Below, piece after piece: positions 33,116 to 41,435 of a stretch of DNA of 64,000 nucleotides. Location: the NCBI GenBank assembly GCA_964636225.1, contig CAZWQM010000001.1, positions 62,001 to 126,000 on the forward strand, read 5' to 3'. The translations under genes and the position numbers were made by a program. Source of the stretch: UBA1858 sp964636225 (GTDB lineage: Bacteria; Pseudomonadota; Gammaproteobacteria; UBA4575). The stretch's first letter is position 1; every line of letters begins with the position of its first letter. The notes beneath the pieces were generated by a model. The model was not told the origin of the DNA, did not search any database, and was given only the letters and a program-made list of their open reading frames with translations.

Positions 33116-34426
33116 TTAACCTAAGGTTTCTAATCGTATTCTAATAATGTTTCCAGTGACGGTGTGCAGGTTCTCTATTTTCTGAATTGCGGTCATCATA
33201 TTTGATTCAAGGACATTATGAGTAAGGATAACCAAAGGCACACAGCCTTTATCATCTGTATCCTCTTTCTGAACAATGGCTTCAATACTGATATTCTGAT
33301 CCGCAAATATGCGCGTGATGTCTGCCAATACACCGGCCTGATCCTGCACTTGCATACGCAAATAAAATGCAGTCTCTACCTCATCGATGCTCAACACATC
33401 GATTTCTTTAATTTCATCTGGTTGAAACGCTAGATGTGGTACACGATTGCCTGGATCAGTTGTCAATGCACGAACCACATCAACAAGATCTGCGACCACG
33501 GCTGAAGCCGTCGGCTCAGCACCTGCACCAGGACCATAATAGAGTGTGGGCCCTACCGCATCAGCATTTACTAATACCGCGTTCATGACACCGTCTACGT
33601 TAGCGATCAGTCGGCGATGCGGAATCAATGTCGGATGCACACGCATTTCCAGCCCTGTACCCACGCGTTTTGCAATCCCAAGATGTTTGATTCGGTAACC
33701 TAATTCACCCGCGTACTCAACGTCTGCACGGGTAATCTCGGATATACCTTCAGTGTAGACTTTCTCAAATTGTAACGGCACACCAAAGGCAATCGATGCA
33801 AGAATTGTTAACTTATGTGCCGCATCAATTCCTTCAACGTCAAAGGTAGGATCCGCCTCGGCATAACCGAGTGCCTGTGCTTCTTTTAGCACATCCATGA
33901 AGTCGCGACCCTTATCGCGCATTTCGGTAAGAATAAAATTACCGGTGCCATTAATAATGCCAGCCAACCATTCAATTTGATTTCCGGCCAGACCTTCTCG
34001 AATGGCTTTAATGATGGGTATCCCTCCTGCAACAGCAGCTTCAAAGGCGACGGTCACTCCCTTGCGTTGGGCTGCAGCAAATATTTCATTCCCGTGTAGT
34101 GCAATTAAGGCCTTATTGGCAGTAACAATATGTTTACCATTTTCTATGGCACGCAGCACCAGATCTTTAGCCAGATCCGTTCCACCAATCAATTCGAGAA
34201 TAATATCGATATTTGGATCATTAACAATTTCGTTTGAATCCAGAGTTAACTTCACATTATCCAGCTCGGCATTACGCTTCTTATTAAGGTCACGCACACT
34301 CGCAGCGACAATCTCAATAGAGCGCCCGGCTCGTCTTGCTATTTCGTCGGCATTGCGTTCCAACACGGTTGCAGTACCACCACCGACAGTACCTAAACCC
34401 AATATTCCAATCGTGACTGGTTTCAT
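33116..34426 (-). CDS. hom: homoserine dehydrogenase
   Basis: A 436-residue enzyme that reduces aspartate semialdehyde to homoserine. The N-terminal Rossmann motif is ILGLGTVGGGTATVLERN. The catalytic region shows VTANKALIA, VAGGIPIIKAIREGLAGNQI, and GIINGTGNFILTEM, followed by the Lys-Asp catalytic segment AEADPTFDVEGIDAAHKL. The C-terminal ACT domain (FYLRMQVQDQAGVLADITRI) suggests feedback by threonine. It sits between alaC (21 nt upstream) and thrC (3 nt downstream); thrB is not in this cluster. Confidence 0.95.
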   Translation of the reverse strand: MKPVTIGILGLGTVGGGTATVLERNADEIARRAGRSIEIVAASVRDLNKKRNAELDNVKLTLDSNEIVNDPNIDIILELIGGTDLAKDLVLRAIENGKHIVTANKALIALHGNEIFAAAQRKGVTVAFEAAVAGGIPIIKAIREGLAGNQIEWLAGIINGTGNFILTEMRDKGRDFMDVLKEAQALGYAEADPTFDVEGIDAAHKLTILASIAFGVPLQFEKVYTEGISEITRADVEYAGELGYRIKHLGIAKRVGTGLEMRVHPTLIPHRRLIANVDGVMNAVLVNADAVGPTLYYGPGAGAEPTASAVVADLVDVVRALTTDPGNRVPHLAFQPDEIKEIDVLSIDEVETAFYLRMQVQDQAGVLADITRIFADQNISIEAIVQKEDTDDKGCVPLVILTHNVLESNMMTAIQKIENLHTVTGNIIRIRLETLG

Positions 34427-34447
34427 TTTTTTATTTGCACTTTTTTG

Positions 34448-35626
34448 TTATTCAGATTTACGAAACATTTTTTTCATGCCCCGTATCGCTTGTCGCGTCC
34501 TATGTTCATTTTCAATCAGGCTGAAGCGTACATGGCCATCCCCGTATTGGCCAAAACCGATTCCAGGGGAAACCGCGACCTGTGCCTGTTCCAGCATGCG
34601 CATGGAAAAATCGAGAGAACCCTGCTCAGCAAACTGCTCGGGAATTTTTGCCCATACAAACATGGTCGCTTTGGGCGCCTCCACATGCCAACCCATACTG
34701 TGCAAACCTTCAATTAATACATCTCTACGCGATTGATACATGCTGCGAATTTCTTTAACACAATCCTGAGGTCCATCCAGGGCGGCTATCGCGGCCACCT
34801 GTATTGGCGTAAACATGCCGTAATCCAGATAGGATTTCAGCCTTGCTAAAGCACTCACCAGTGTTTTATTGCCACACATAAAACCAACCCGCCAACCGGG
34901 CATATTGTAAGTCTTGGACAGGGAATAAAATTCAGCGGCAATGTCTTTGGCACCGGGAACCTGCAAAATAGAGGGGGGTTCATAGCCATCAAAGGTAATT
35001 TCACCGTAGGCAATATCATTTATCACCCAAATATTATGTTCTTTGGCAATCTCCACTACTCGCTCGAAAAATTCCAATTCGACACATTGAGCTGTAGGAT
35101 TAGCTGGAAAATTAAGAATAATTAATTTCGGTTTAGGCCAGGCAACTTTTATTGCTTTTACCAGTTCCTCAAAAAAATCGGCCTCTTCCGAAAGTGGCAC
35201 ATAAATGACTTCGGCACCTGCAATTACACAGCCGTAGGGGTGAATTGGGTAGGCCGGGTTAGGCACCAGTACAGCATCGCCCGGTCCCAGCATGGCGAGA
35301 GCCAGATGCGCCAACCCTTCTTTTGAACCGATCGTAACAATCGCTTCAGTTTCAGAATCCAAGTCCACATCAAACTTACGCTTGTACCAGCCACAAATCG
35401 ACTTTCTTAAACGAGGAATACCACGCGAGACAGAATATCGATGCGTATCATTACGTTGCGCGGCTTCAACCAGTTTCTCTACAATATGTGCAGGCGCACC
35501 TTGATCGGGGTTCCCCATCCCGAAATCGACAATATCTTCACCCTCGGCACGGAATGCCGCTTTGCGTTCGTTAACTATATTAAAAATATACGGTGGTAAC
35601 CGGTTAATTCTCGGAAAATCTTCCAT
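34448..35626 (-). CDS. alaC: glutamate-pyruvate aminotransferase AlaC
   Basis: A 392-residue class I/II PLP aminotransferase. It opens FPRINRLPPYIFNIVNERKA and DFGMGNPDQGAP, nearly the pattern of E. coli AlaC. Asn and Asp/Tyr cofactor contacts are in NFPANPTAQCVELEFFERV and DIAYGEITFDGYEPPS, and the Schiff-base lysine is in FYSLSKTYNMPGWRVGF. It makes alanine from pyruvate. The order alaC-hom-thrC is common in Gammaproteobacteria and groups aspartate-family and alanine synthesis. Confidence 0.95.
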   Translation of the reverse strand: MEDFPRINRLPPYIFNIVNERKAAFRAEGEDIVDFGMGNPDQGAPAHIVEKLVEAAQRNDTHRYSVSRGIPRLRKSICGWYKRKFDVDLDSETEAIVTIGSKEGLAHLALAMLGPGDAVLVPNPAYPIHPYGCVIAGAEVIYVPLSEEADFFEELVKAIKVAWPKPKLIILNFPANPTAQCVELEFFERVVEIAKEHNIWVINDIAYGEITFDGYEPPSILQVPGAKDIAAEFYSLSKTYNMPGWRVGFMCGNKTLVSALARLKSYLDYGMFTPIQVAAIAALDGPQDCVKEIRSMYQSRRDVLIEGLHSMGWHVEAPKATMFVWAKIPEQFAEQGSLDFSMRMLEQAQVAVSPGIGFGQYGDGHVRFSLIENEHRTRQAIRGMKKMFRKSE

Positions 35627-35688
35627 TGATGCGTTATTCCAAAATTTGAAGTACTATTTTTAAAAATTGTCTAAGTGAAAATCAGACC

Positions 35689-36069
35689 GTGCATTTTACA
35701 GAAGAGAAGCCCGCGGGTAACTACATTATTAATGGCTACAGTAAAAATACGGTCACTATCAACCACGAATGTTACGAAAACTCTCTCTATCTCTCGCCCA
35801 ACAAGCTAATCACCCCAATTCCGTTTCAGACGAGTCTGGATTTAACCCGAGATGGTTTGGAATTTATCATTCAGATGAGACCGGAAATTGTTCTTTTGGG
35901 CAGTGGTAAAAGCCTTGAATTTCCCTCGGCAAGCATAATTGCTCACTTTGCAAGCAATAATATTGGCTTTGAAACCATGGATCATGCGGCGGCATGTCGT
36001 ACATATTCTGTACTAAGTACCGAACACCGGGATGTGGGGGCCTTATTTCTGCTTAATCCTCAAACTTGA
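35689..36069 (+). CDS. Mth938-like domain protein
   Basis: A 126-residue protein of the Mth938/NDUFAF3-like family. Visible features: the central ELRPEIVLLGSGKSL-like segment (here MRPEIVLLGSGKSLEFPSA) and GFETMDHAAACRTYSVL near the C-terminus. It starts at GTG 35689; no nearby ATG matches. Bacterial members often sit beside envelope or secretion genes but have no established reaction. It is divergent from alaC and convergent with nlpD, 3 nt apart. Confidence 0.85.
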   Translation: MHFTEEKPAGNYIINGYSKNTVTINHECYENSLYLSPNKLITPIPFQTSLDLTRDGLEFIIQMRPEIVLLGSGKSLEFPSASIIAHFASNNIGFETMDHAAACRTYSVLSTEHRDVGALFLLNPQT

Positions 36070-36072
36070 TAA

Positions 36073-36765
36073 TCAACGGGGAAGATATTTAAGAGGATCC
36101 ACCGGATTACCATCCTTACGGATTTCAAAATGTAATTTCGCTCGATCTGTCCCGGTTGAACCCAGTTCTGCGATTTTCTGTCCAGTTTTTACCTGGCTGC
36201 CTTCTGACACCAAAAGTTTTCGATTGTGCGCATAAGCGCTGAAGAAACTATCATTGTGTTTAATGATTAACAGATTGCCATAGCCGCGCAGACCATTTCC
36301 GGCGTAAACAACTTTACCTGACGAGGCCGCACTAATGGGAGTGCCTATTTCTGCCACAATATCTATACCGTTATTGCTAGCCGAAAATTTACTTAGCAAT
36401 TTGCCTTTCACTGGCCAACGCCAATCCCCTACAGGTATTGATTTAACTTGATTGGACCCCTTTGATTTTGTGGAAGATGTCGCAGGTTTACTGGTTGTAT
36501 TTGTGGATGAAGTTTTTGCCGACCTGATTAGTGCTGTTGAATTAACTCTAAGTTTCTGTCCGGGATAGATTGTGTAAGGCCAAGGTATATTATTCCATTG
36601 GGCAAGCTGTTTGGCATCAACGCCATAACGCAAGCTGATAGAAAAAAGCGTGTCGCCTTTTTTAACGATGTGGTAACTGTTGTGGTAATGCCTGGGCGCT
36701 TTGGAAGTGGACGCACACCCATTTATGAAAATAACTGCGCACAAGCAAATAAACAGAATTCGCAT
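36073..36765 (-). CDS. nlpD: NlpD, LysM/degenerate LytM envelope lipoprotein
   Basis: A 230-residue lipoprotein: lipobox FINGC (Cys17), a LysM domain (YHIVKKGDTLFSISLRYGVD), a Ser/Thr-rich linker, and a LytM (M23) domain. The domain reads NNGIDIVAEIGTPISAASSG, then RGYGNLLIIKHNDSFFSAYA and LHFEIRKDGNPVDPLKYLP. The first zinc His of active M23 enzymes is replaced (Asn-x-Gly-Ile-Asp), as in E. coli NlpD, which activates the amidase AmiC at the septum rather than cutting peptidoglycan. It lies after yqaA. In many relatives rpoS follows nlpD; here it does not. Confidence 0.93.
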   Translation of the reverse strand: MRILFICLCAVIFINGCASTSKAPRHYHNSYHIVKKGDTLFSISLRYGVDAKQLAQWNNIPWPYTIYPGQKLRVNSTALIRSAKTSSTNTTSKPATSSTKSKGSNQVKSIPVGDWRWPVKGKLLSKFSASNNGIDIVAEIGTPISAASSGKVVYAGNGLRGYGNLLIIKHNDSFFSAYAHNRKLLVSEGSQVKTGQKIAELGSTGTDRAKLHFEIRKDGNPVDPLKYLPR

Positions 36766-36782
36766 ACTGACCTAGACGCGAA

Positions 36783-37367
36783 TTACTGATGCGTCGAGAC
36801 CCAGGCAATCACAATTGCAAGCAGTGCAACAAATATCCATCCTAACCATTCGATATATTTTAGCAGCATAGGTTCAATGCGTGGGCCAGCATATTTTACA
36901 ACACCCGCCACCAGGAAAAAACGCGCGCCACGGCCAATTAAGGAAGCCAATATAAATGGCAATAAAGGTTGCACCATAACACCCGCCGTTATAGTGAATA
37001 GCTTGTACGGAATGGGAGAGAAACCGGCTGCAAATACAACCCACACTCCCCATTGCTCGAACCATTCCCGCGCATGCAGATAACTGTCCCAGTAACGGGT
37101 AGTTTCCAGCCATTGTGAAATCAAATCAAATGCGAAAAATCCGATGGCGTAGCCAGCGAGCCCGCCCAATACAGAAAACACGGTAGTTAAAAATGCAAAC
37201 CAGAACGCCTTATGTGGCAGGCGCAACGACATTGGTGCCAGCATGACATCTGGAGGTATAGGAAAAAAAGATGATTCTGCAAAGCTCAATGTACTTAATA
37301 TTGTCGGCGCATTTTTATGCTCGGCAGCACGCATGCACTTTTCATATATTGATGAGAACAGCTTCAT
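36783..37367 (-). CDS. YqaA/DedA-like membrane protein (VTT domain)
   Basis: A 194-residue inner-membrane protein with about four to five helices. It shows LSFAESSFFPIPPDVMLAPM near the N-terminus and the re-entrant VVFAAGFSPIPYKLFTITAG, hallmarks of YqaA-type VTT/SNARE-associated proteins. DedA relatives move lipids such as undecaprenyl phosphate; the function of YqaA members is not settled. It lies between pcm and nlpD, a conserved placement in Gammaproteobacteria. Confidence 0.9.
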   Translation of the reverse strand: MKLFSSIYEKCMRAAEHKNAPTILSTLSFAESSFFPIPPDVMLAPMSLRLPHKAFWFAFLTTVFSVLGGLAGYAIGFFAFDLISQWLETTRYWDSYLHAREWFEQWGVWVVFAAGFSPIPYKLFTITAGVMVQPLLPFILASLIGRGARFFLVAGVVKYAGPRIEPMLLKYIEWLGWIFVALLAIVIAWVSTHQ

Positions 37368-37374
37368 TCGCTAT

Positions 37375-38031
37375 TTAACCGCGCACCAATGGCACAAAGG
37401 TGACATCTTCGAGCTTTTCCTGCGTCACTCCTTCATCAGTTCGCTTAAGTGTAAGTAATTGTTGCCGACTATCCTTAGCTCCTACCGGGATGATTAATCG
37501 CCGTCCTATCGCGAGCTGATTAATCAGGGAATTCGGAATTTCAGGTGCCGCCGCCGTCACAATAATAGCATCAAAAGGTGCATAGTTTTCCCATCCCCAA
37601 CTGCCATCGGATAATTTACACTGAACATTGCGCAAGCCGAGTGAAATTAACAGTTTTCGCGCTTGTTGATACAAGGGTTTCACTCGTTCTACGGTATAAA
37701 CTTTTTCCACAATCATGGCCAACAAGGCCGCCTGGTACCCGGAGCCTGTACCTATTTCCAGTACTTTACTAGGGACACCCTCGGCAATTAATGCTTCAGT
37801 CATGCGCGCAACAATATAAGGTTGTGAAATTGTCTGTTTGTAACCAATTGGCAGAGCATCATCTTCGTAAGCACGTGTGGCCAATGCTTCATCAACAAAC
37901 AAGTGTCGGGGTAAAGAGCGCATGGCTTCAAGTACAGTAACACTTTTAATACCTTTGGCACGCAAGCGATCAATCAGACGATCTCTCGTACGCTGAGAAG
38001 TCATCCCAATTCCCTGAATATTGTTAGTCAT
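37375..38031 (-). CDS. pcm: protein-L-isoaspartate O-methyltransferase
   Basis: Repairs isoaspartyl residues in damaged proteins by methylation with SAM. The 218-residue protein has the Pcm layout: MRSLPRHLFVDEALATRAYE, PIGYKQTISQPYIVARMTE, and the SAM loop VLEIGTGSGYQAALLA. Near the end is FVPLVRG. I chose ATG 38031 because it overlaps the surE stop by 8 nt, the usual translational coupling; a longer frame from 38052 adds only poorly conserved residues. It sits between surE and yqaA. Confidence 0.95.
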   Translation of the reverse strand: MTNNIQGIGMTSQRTRDRLIDRLRAKGIKSVTVLEAMRSLPRHLFVDEALATRAYEDDALPIGYKQTISQPYIVARMTEALIAEGVPSKVLEIGTGSGYQAALLAMIVEKVYTVERVKPLYQQARKLLISLGLRNVQCKLSDGSWGWENYAPFDAIIVTAAAPEIPNSLINQLAIGRRLIIPVGAKDSRQQLLTLKRTDEGVTQEKLEDVTFVPLVRG

Positions 38032-38785
38032 GATTAATATCACACTCGCCAATCCAGCGACTGAGTAAACCCATGGAACTGTACTTGGTAAGATCTACAT
38101 GAATCGGTGTTACCGATACGTAATTTTCACTCAGCGCATGAAAATCCGTGCCTGGTCCTGCATCCTGTTCCGGCCCGGCTGCACCCACCCAGAAGATTGT
38201 TTTACCACGTGGATCTTTGGATACGATGGCAGGTTCTGATTTATGACGATTACCCAATCGGGTTATTTGCACACCACGAATGCCATTCAGTGGAACATCC
38301 GGAACATTTACATTAAGAATAATATCTTTGGGCAGTGGCTTATTGATTATTTGTTGCACGATATTTTTTGTCACTGTCGCCGCGGTCGAAAAGTATTGCG
38401 CCTGAAATGAATTGATTGAAACTGCAACTGCGGGAAAACCCAAATGTCGTCCTTCGATAGCGGCAGCCACAGTCCCTGAATAAATGACATCATCACCAAG
38501 ATTTGGCCCACAATTAATTCCGGACACAACCATATCGGGTTCATCGTCAAGTAACCCGGTTAGCCCCAGATGTACACAGTCAGTAGGCGTTCCGTCGACA
38601 TGATACCAACCGGATTGTACCTGAGTGGCTCGCAATGGCATTTGAAGCGTAAGCGAATTACTGGCTGCACTTCTGTCTATATGAGGCGCTACAATGCTGA
38701 TACGAGCGATATTGTTCAATGCGGCCGCCAGCTCGGTCAGTCCAGGCGCATGATAACCGTCGTCATTGCTCAGTAAAAGGTGCAT
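38024..38785 (-). CDS. surE: SurE, 5'/3'-nucleotidase
   Basis: A 253-residue SurE phosphatase that removes phosphate from nucleoside monophosphates. The metal site is visible at the N-terminus as LLSNDDGYHAPG (Asp-Asp), with NSLT, DGTPTDCVHLGL, and VSGINCGPNLGDDVIYSGTV (the conserved Asn). Length matches the family. It is first in the surE-pcm-yqaA-nlpD transcript and divergent from the smr gene. Confidence 0.96.
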   Translation of the reverse strand: MHLLLSNDDGYHAPGLTELAAALNNIARISIVAPHIDRSAASNSLTLQMPLRATQVQSGWYHVDGTPTDCVHLGLTGLLDDEPDMVVSGINCGPNLGDDVIYSGTVAAAIEGRHLGFPAVAVSINSFQAQYFSTAATVTKNIVQQIINKPLPKDIILNVNVPDVPLNGIRGVQITRLGNRHKSEPAIVSKDPRGKTIFWVGAAGPEQDAGPGTDFHALSENYVSVTPIHVDLTKYSSMGLLSRWIGECDINHD

Positions 38786-38890
38786 GCCAATATTCGTGTA
38801 AAAAGTATACTCTCAGAACTATCAAATCGACATATAATAGCAGTCAATACGGCTGGCTTCGTAACAATATTTCAAGTAATTACCACTTCA

Positions 38891-39433
38891 ATGTCAGATC
38901 AAAAAGATAAGCAGAACAACGCGCCCATTTTTGCAGAGCTGCTCGATGGGGTAAAGGTTTTGTCGAAAAACGACAAGGTCGTACACGAATCGCCCAAGCC
39001 ACGCCCGATACCGAAACAATTTCACCGCGATGAACGCAACGTTCTGGATGAGCTACTGGTGAGCCCAACAGAGTTTGAGGACATGCAACCCGGTGACAGT
39101 TTATCTTATGTACAGGCGGGAATTCAAAAGCAGGTTTTTAGAAAACTCAAACGCGGGCAGTATAGCATTGAAGCAGAACTGGATTTACATGGCTCCACGC
39201 GCCTAGAGGCTGAACAGCAACTCGCTGAATTTATCAATGGATGCCGTGATCGTGGTATCCGCTGTGTACGCATTATTCATGGTAAAGGTTATGGTTCCAG
39301 CAACCATGGCCCCGTTATAAAGCCGTTAGTCAATCAATGGCTGCAAAAACGCACTGAAATATTAGCTTTTTGTTCAGCAAAGCCCACAGATGGGGGTACG
39401 GGCGCAGTTTACGTGCTTCTTAAGTCTGGTTAA
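38891..39433 (+). CDS. Smr-domain protein
   Basis: A 180-residue protein with a polar, proline-containing N-terminal region and a C-terminal Smr domain: AELDLHGSTRLEAEQQL (DLHG motif), then IIHGKGYGSSNHGPVIKPLV (HGKG) and GGTGAVYVLL. Smr domains of this stand-alone kind (related to E. coli SmrA/SmrB) are nucleases acting on RNA or DNA; SmrB cleaves mRNA at collided ribosomes. The start at ATG 38891 begins the conserved region; the preceding reading frame overlaps surE and is unlikely to be translated. It converges with the gspC-like pseudogene. Confidence 0.9.
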   Translation: MSDQKDKQNNAPIFAELLDGVKVLSKNDKVVHESPKPRPIPKQFHRDERNVLDELLVSPTEFEDMQPGDSLSYVQAGIQKQVFRKLKRGQYSIEAELDLHGSTRLEAEQQLAEFINGCRDRGIRCVRIIHGKGYGSSNHGPVIKPLVNQWLQKRTEILAFCSAKPTDGGTGAVYVLLKSG

Positions 39434-39444
39434 TAAATCAGATT

Positions 39445-40138
39445 TTAACGCTGTAGAAGAAAGCTTTTGTAATAACGCACATCACCTCGAATCAGCTCCA
39501 GATCTACAGATTGCGTATACTTAATTTGCTCAAATGCCTCTGAGAACTCTTCTGCACTAGTCGCCGCCCCCGTTGATGGCTACAATTAAATCTCCTTCCT
39601 GCAAATCAATAATCGAGGATATATCCTCTTTAGGCGCGGTTTTCACTTGAAAAGCTGCAAGGCGCCCATCCTGGACAAAAGGAACCAGATTGAAAGTGGT
39701 GATAAAATTTTCAGGCTTATCAAAAAGCTCTGCCTGTTCTTTATCTGGAACCGTGACCGGTTCTGACCACACTATCTGACTTATAGCCGAAGTTTTATCA
39801 ACGCTCAGACTGCGCAGGGTTAGAGTTTGAATTTGATCATTACAATAGAAGCTGACGCGATTTCTGCGTATATAATCCAGCACGCAGCCTGACACCACAT
39901 CACCCACTCGCAAGATCAACTCTTTACTTTCTTCTTTGTCAAATAAGACCGCTATTGAATCAGAGTTATTCATCACTACTCCACTTAGCTCGAAATTAGC
40001 CAGCTTAAGTGGAGTGCTAGAAACGGCAGGCAGGACTAAAGCAAAAGATAGAACGGCAGCTAATATCCAACGGCGATTAGACAGGATAAAAGGCGATGGG
40101 ATAGTTAAAAGTAAATACCGGAACATCTTTAGCTCCAA
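39445..40138 (-). pseudogene. GspC-like type II secretion protein, frameshifted
   Basis: The protein has a membrane helix (WILAAVLSFALVLPAVSS), a homology region resembling GspC (KLANFELSGVVMNNSDSIAV and RVGDVVSG), and a C-terminal PDZ-like domain (LVPFVQDGRLAAFQVKTAP, then LQEGDLIVAING). At a run of five Gs (39568-39572 region) the frame shifts. Removing one G restores AATSAEEFSEAFEQIKYTQS and a natural end VRYYKSFLLQR at 39445. So the last 45 or so residues of the PDZ domain are out of frame. This could be a real mutation or a sequencing error. It partly overlaps the tail of the AgmX-like piece upstream. Confidence 0.75.
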
Positions 40139-41039
40139 AATTTATCAGTTTTACACGTTGAATAAGCTTTTTCTCAAGTTCCGTATCGGCCAATTCACTA
40201 CTGACTATAGAGACTTCGGTCACTTTCCCTAGCACAAAGACACTGGTAGAGAGTGAGTCGGTATCGGTGGCATTAGGCCCCAAAATAGTGACGCTACGTA
40301 CCAAGCGCGCAGAATCCACAGTCTTTGGACCAATAATATGATGCTATCTTACGTCATCTTCGTCGAAATAGCGCTCATAATCACCTGATGTAGAAAATGC
40401 CTCATTCACCAGCGGAATTTTGGCAATGACTTTTTCTTTATCCATAGGATGACGAATCCCTATAATCCACGGACGGCCCAGACGATCACCCATTATGCGC
40501 GAATCACCTCCTGCGGATACCAGAATATGCTCGATTCCAAGGTCTTGTGCTCGTGTCACCGCCAGATCCACGGCATAACCTTTGGCAATGCCACCCAAAT
40601 CTATGTGAACACCCTCGCGTTTAAAATGAATGGTCCTGTCCCTTGGGTTTAACTCAATGTACCGGTAGTTCACTCCCTGTAAATATGCATCCTACTGTTT
40701 CTGATCTGGCCGAATTGATTGCCTTTAGTCATATAAATAACCGACACTGGCAAAAGTAATATCAAACGCACCCATGGTTTTAACCGAGTACTGCAACGAT
40801 TTTTCGATCAGAGAATAAAGTTCCTCACTGATGGGCTGCACGCTTGAGGCCGCCTCACGATTGACTCGATACAACTCGCTAGTCTCTATATAAGGACTCA
40901 TGCTTTGATTCACTTCATGCATGGCGTTCAACACGCTTTCCGCAGCTTGCTGTGCGATCGCCTTATCTTCGTGCCAAACTTCCATAAACATAAACTGATC
41001 CAGCAGATTTATTGGCATTTGTGAAACGCGATAGTTCAT
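40077..41039 (-). pseudogene. apbE: apbE (FAD:protein FMN transferase) decayed and fused to an AgmX/PglI-type C-terminus
   Basis: From 41039 the frame reads ApbE: AIAQQAAESVLNAMHEVNQS, YSVKTMGAFDITFASVG, IDLGGIAKGYAVDLAV, ILVSAGGDSRIMG and RYFDEDDV. Three in-frame stops interrupt it (TAA near 40725, TAG near 40692, TAG near 40344). After TDSLSTSVFVLG near 40232, where ApbE should end with its own tail, the sequence switches to GKVTEVSIVSSELADTELE and KLINFGAKDVPVF, then YPIAFYP. That resembles the C-terminal domain of AgmX/PglI TonB-like proteins. So a deletion joined two genes and nonsense mutations followed. ApbE normally flavinylates NQR/RNF-type proteins. Confidence 0.8.
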
Positions 41040-41127
41040 TATCCTTCAAATAAAGCTCGACTGCGAAGGTTATGTCTTGCATTTTTTCAGCCTGAACACC
41101 CTGGAAATCAAGATCCTTGTTAAATTT

Positions 41128-41159
41128 GCATGGACTGGATTACCGCTTCCGCGGGAATG
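41128..41159 (+). repeat. REP-like palindromic repeat, copy 1 of an inverted pair
   Basis: The 32-bp sequence begins GCATGGACTGGATTACC and ends CGCGGGAATG. Its reverse complement recurs at 41342-41373 with one mismatch. Each copy is itself partly palindromic (CCGC...GCGG). The core CTGGATT-CCGC-GCGGGAATG is shared with the cluster at 61831-62051. Confidence 0.7.
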
Positions 41160-41341
41160 GCGTAAAAAGGTTCTGGAGAAGATTAAATGAGTTTATTCAT
41201 TGCACCACGTTCATCGTGCTCGATTAAACTGCTGTACTTCCCTATCTATCATTTCGGTCTGTACCATGATGACTAAAATCAAACGATACTGATAGTGTCG
41301 AAACAAACTCAATTATTGTGTTGCTTTACCTATCTATTGGT

Positions 41342-41373
41342 CATTCCTGCGGAAGCGGTAATCCAGTCCATGC
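41342..41373 (-). repeat. REP-like palindromic repeat, copy 2 of an inverted pair
   Basis: Inverted partner of 41128-41159 (31 of 32 positions match). The pair is about 180 bp apart and could pair in an RNA or mark a small non-autonomous mobile element, though no target duplication is obvious. Confidence 0.7.
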
Positions 41374-41435
41374 GAATGCATATACCAACTTTAGCCAGAT
41401 TCACCCCTATCCTGTAATAAAGTAGAATTACTCAC

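Larger units (their letters stand above)
41040..41435. other. intergenic region with inverted REP-like repeats
   Basis: About 400 nt between the apbE remnant and moeA. It contains the inverted repeat pair at 41128-41159 and 41342-41373. The sequence between the repeats shows no gene. Confidence 0.5.

Noticed and set aside
38780..38890. N-terminal extension of the Smr protein
   Set aside because: It overlaps the surE start on the other strand and lacks conserved residues. The family-like part starts at ATG 38891.
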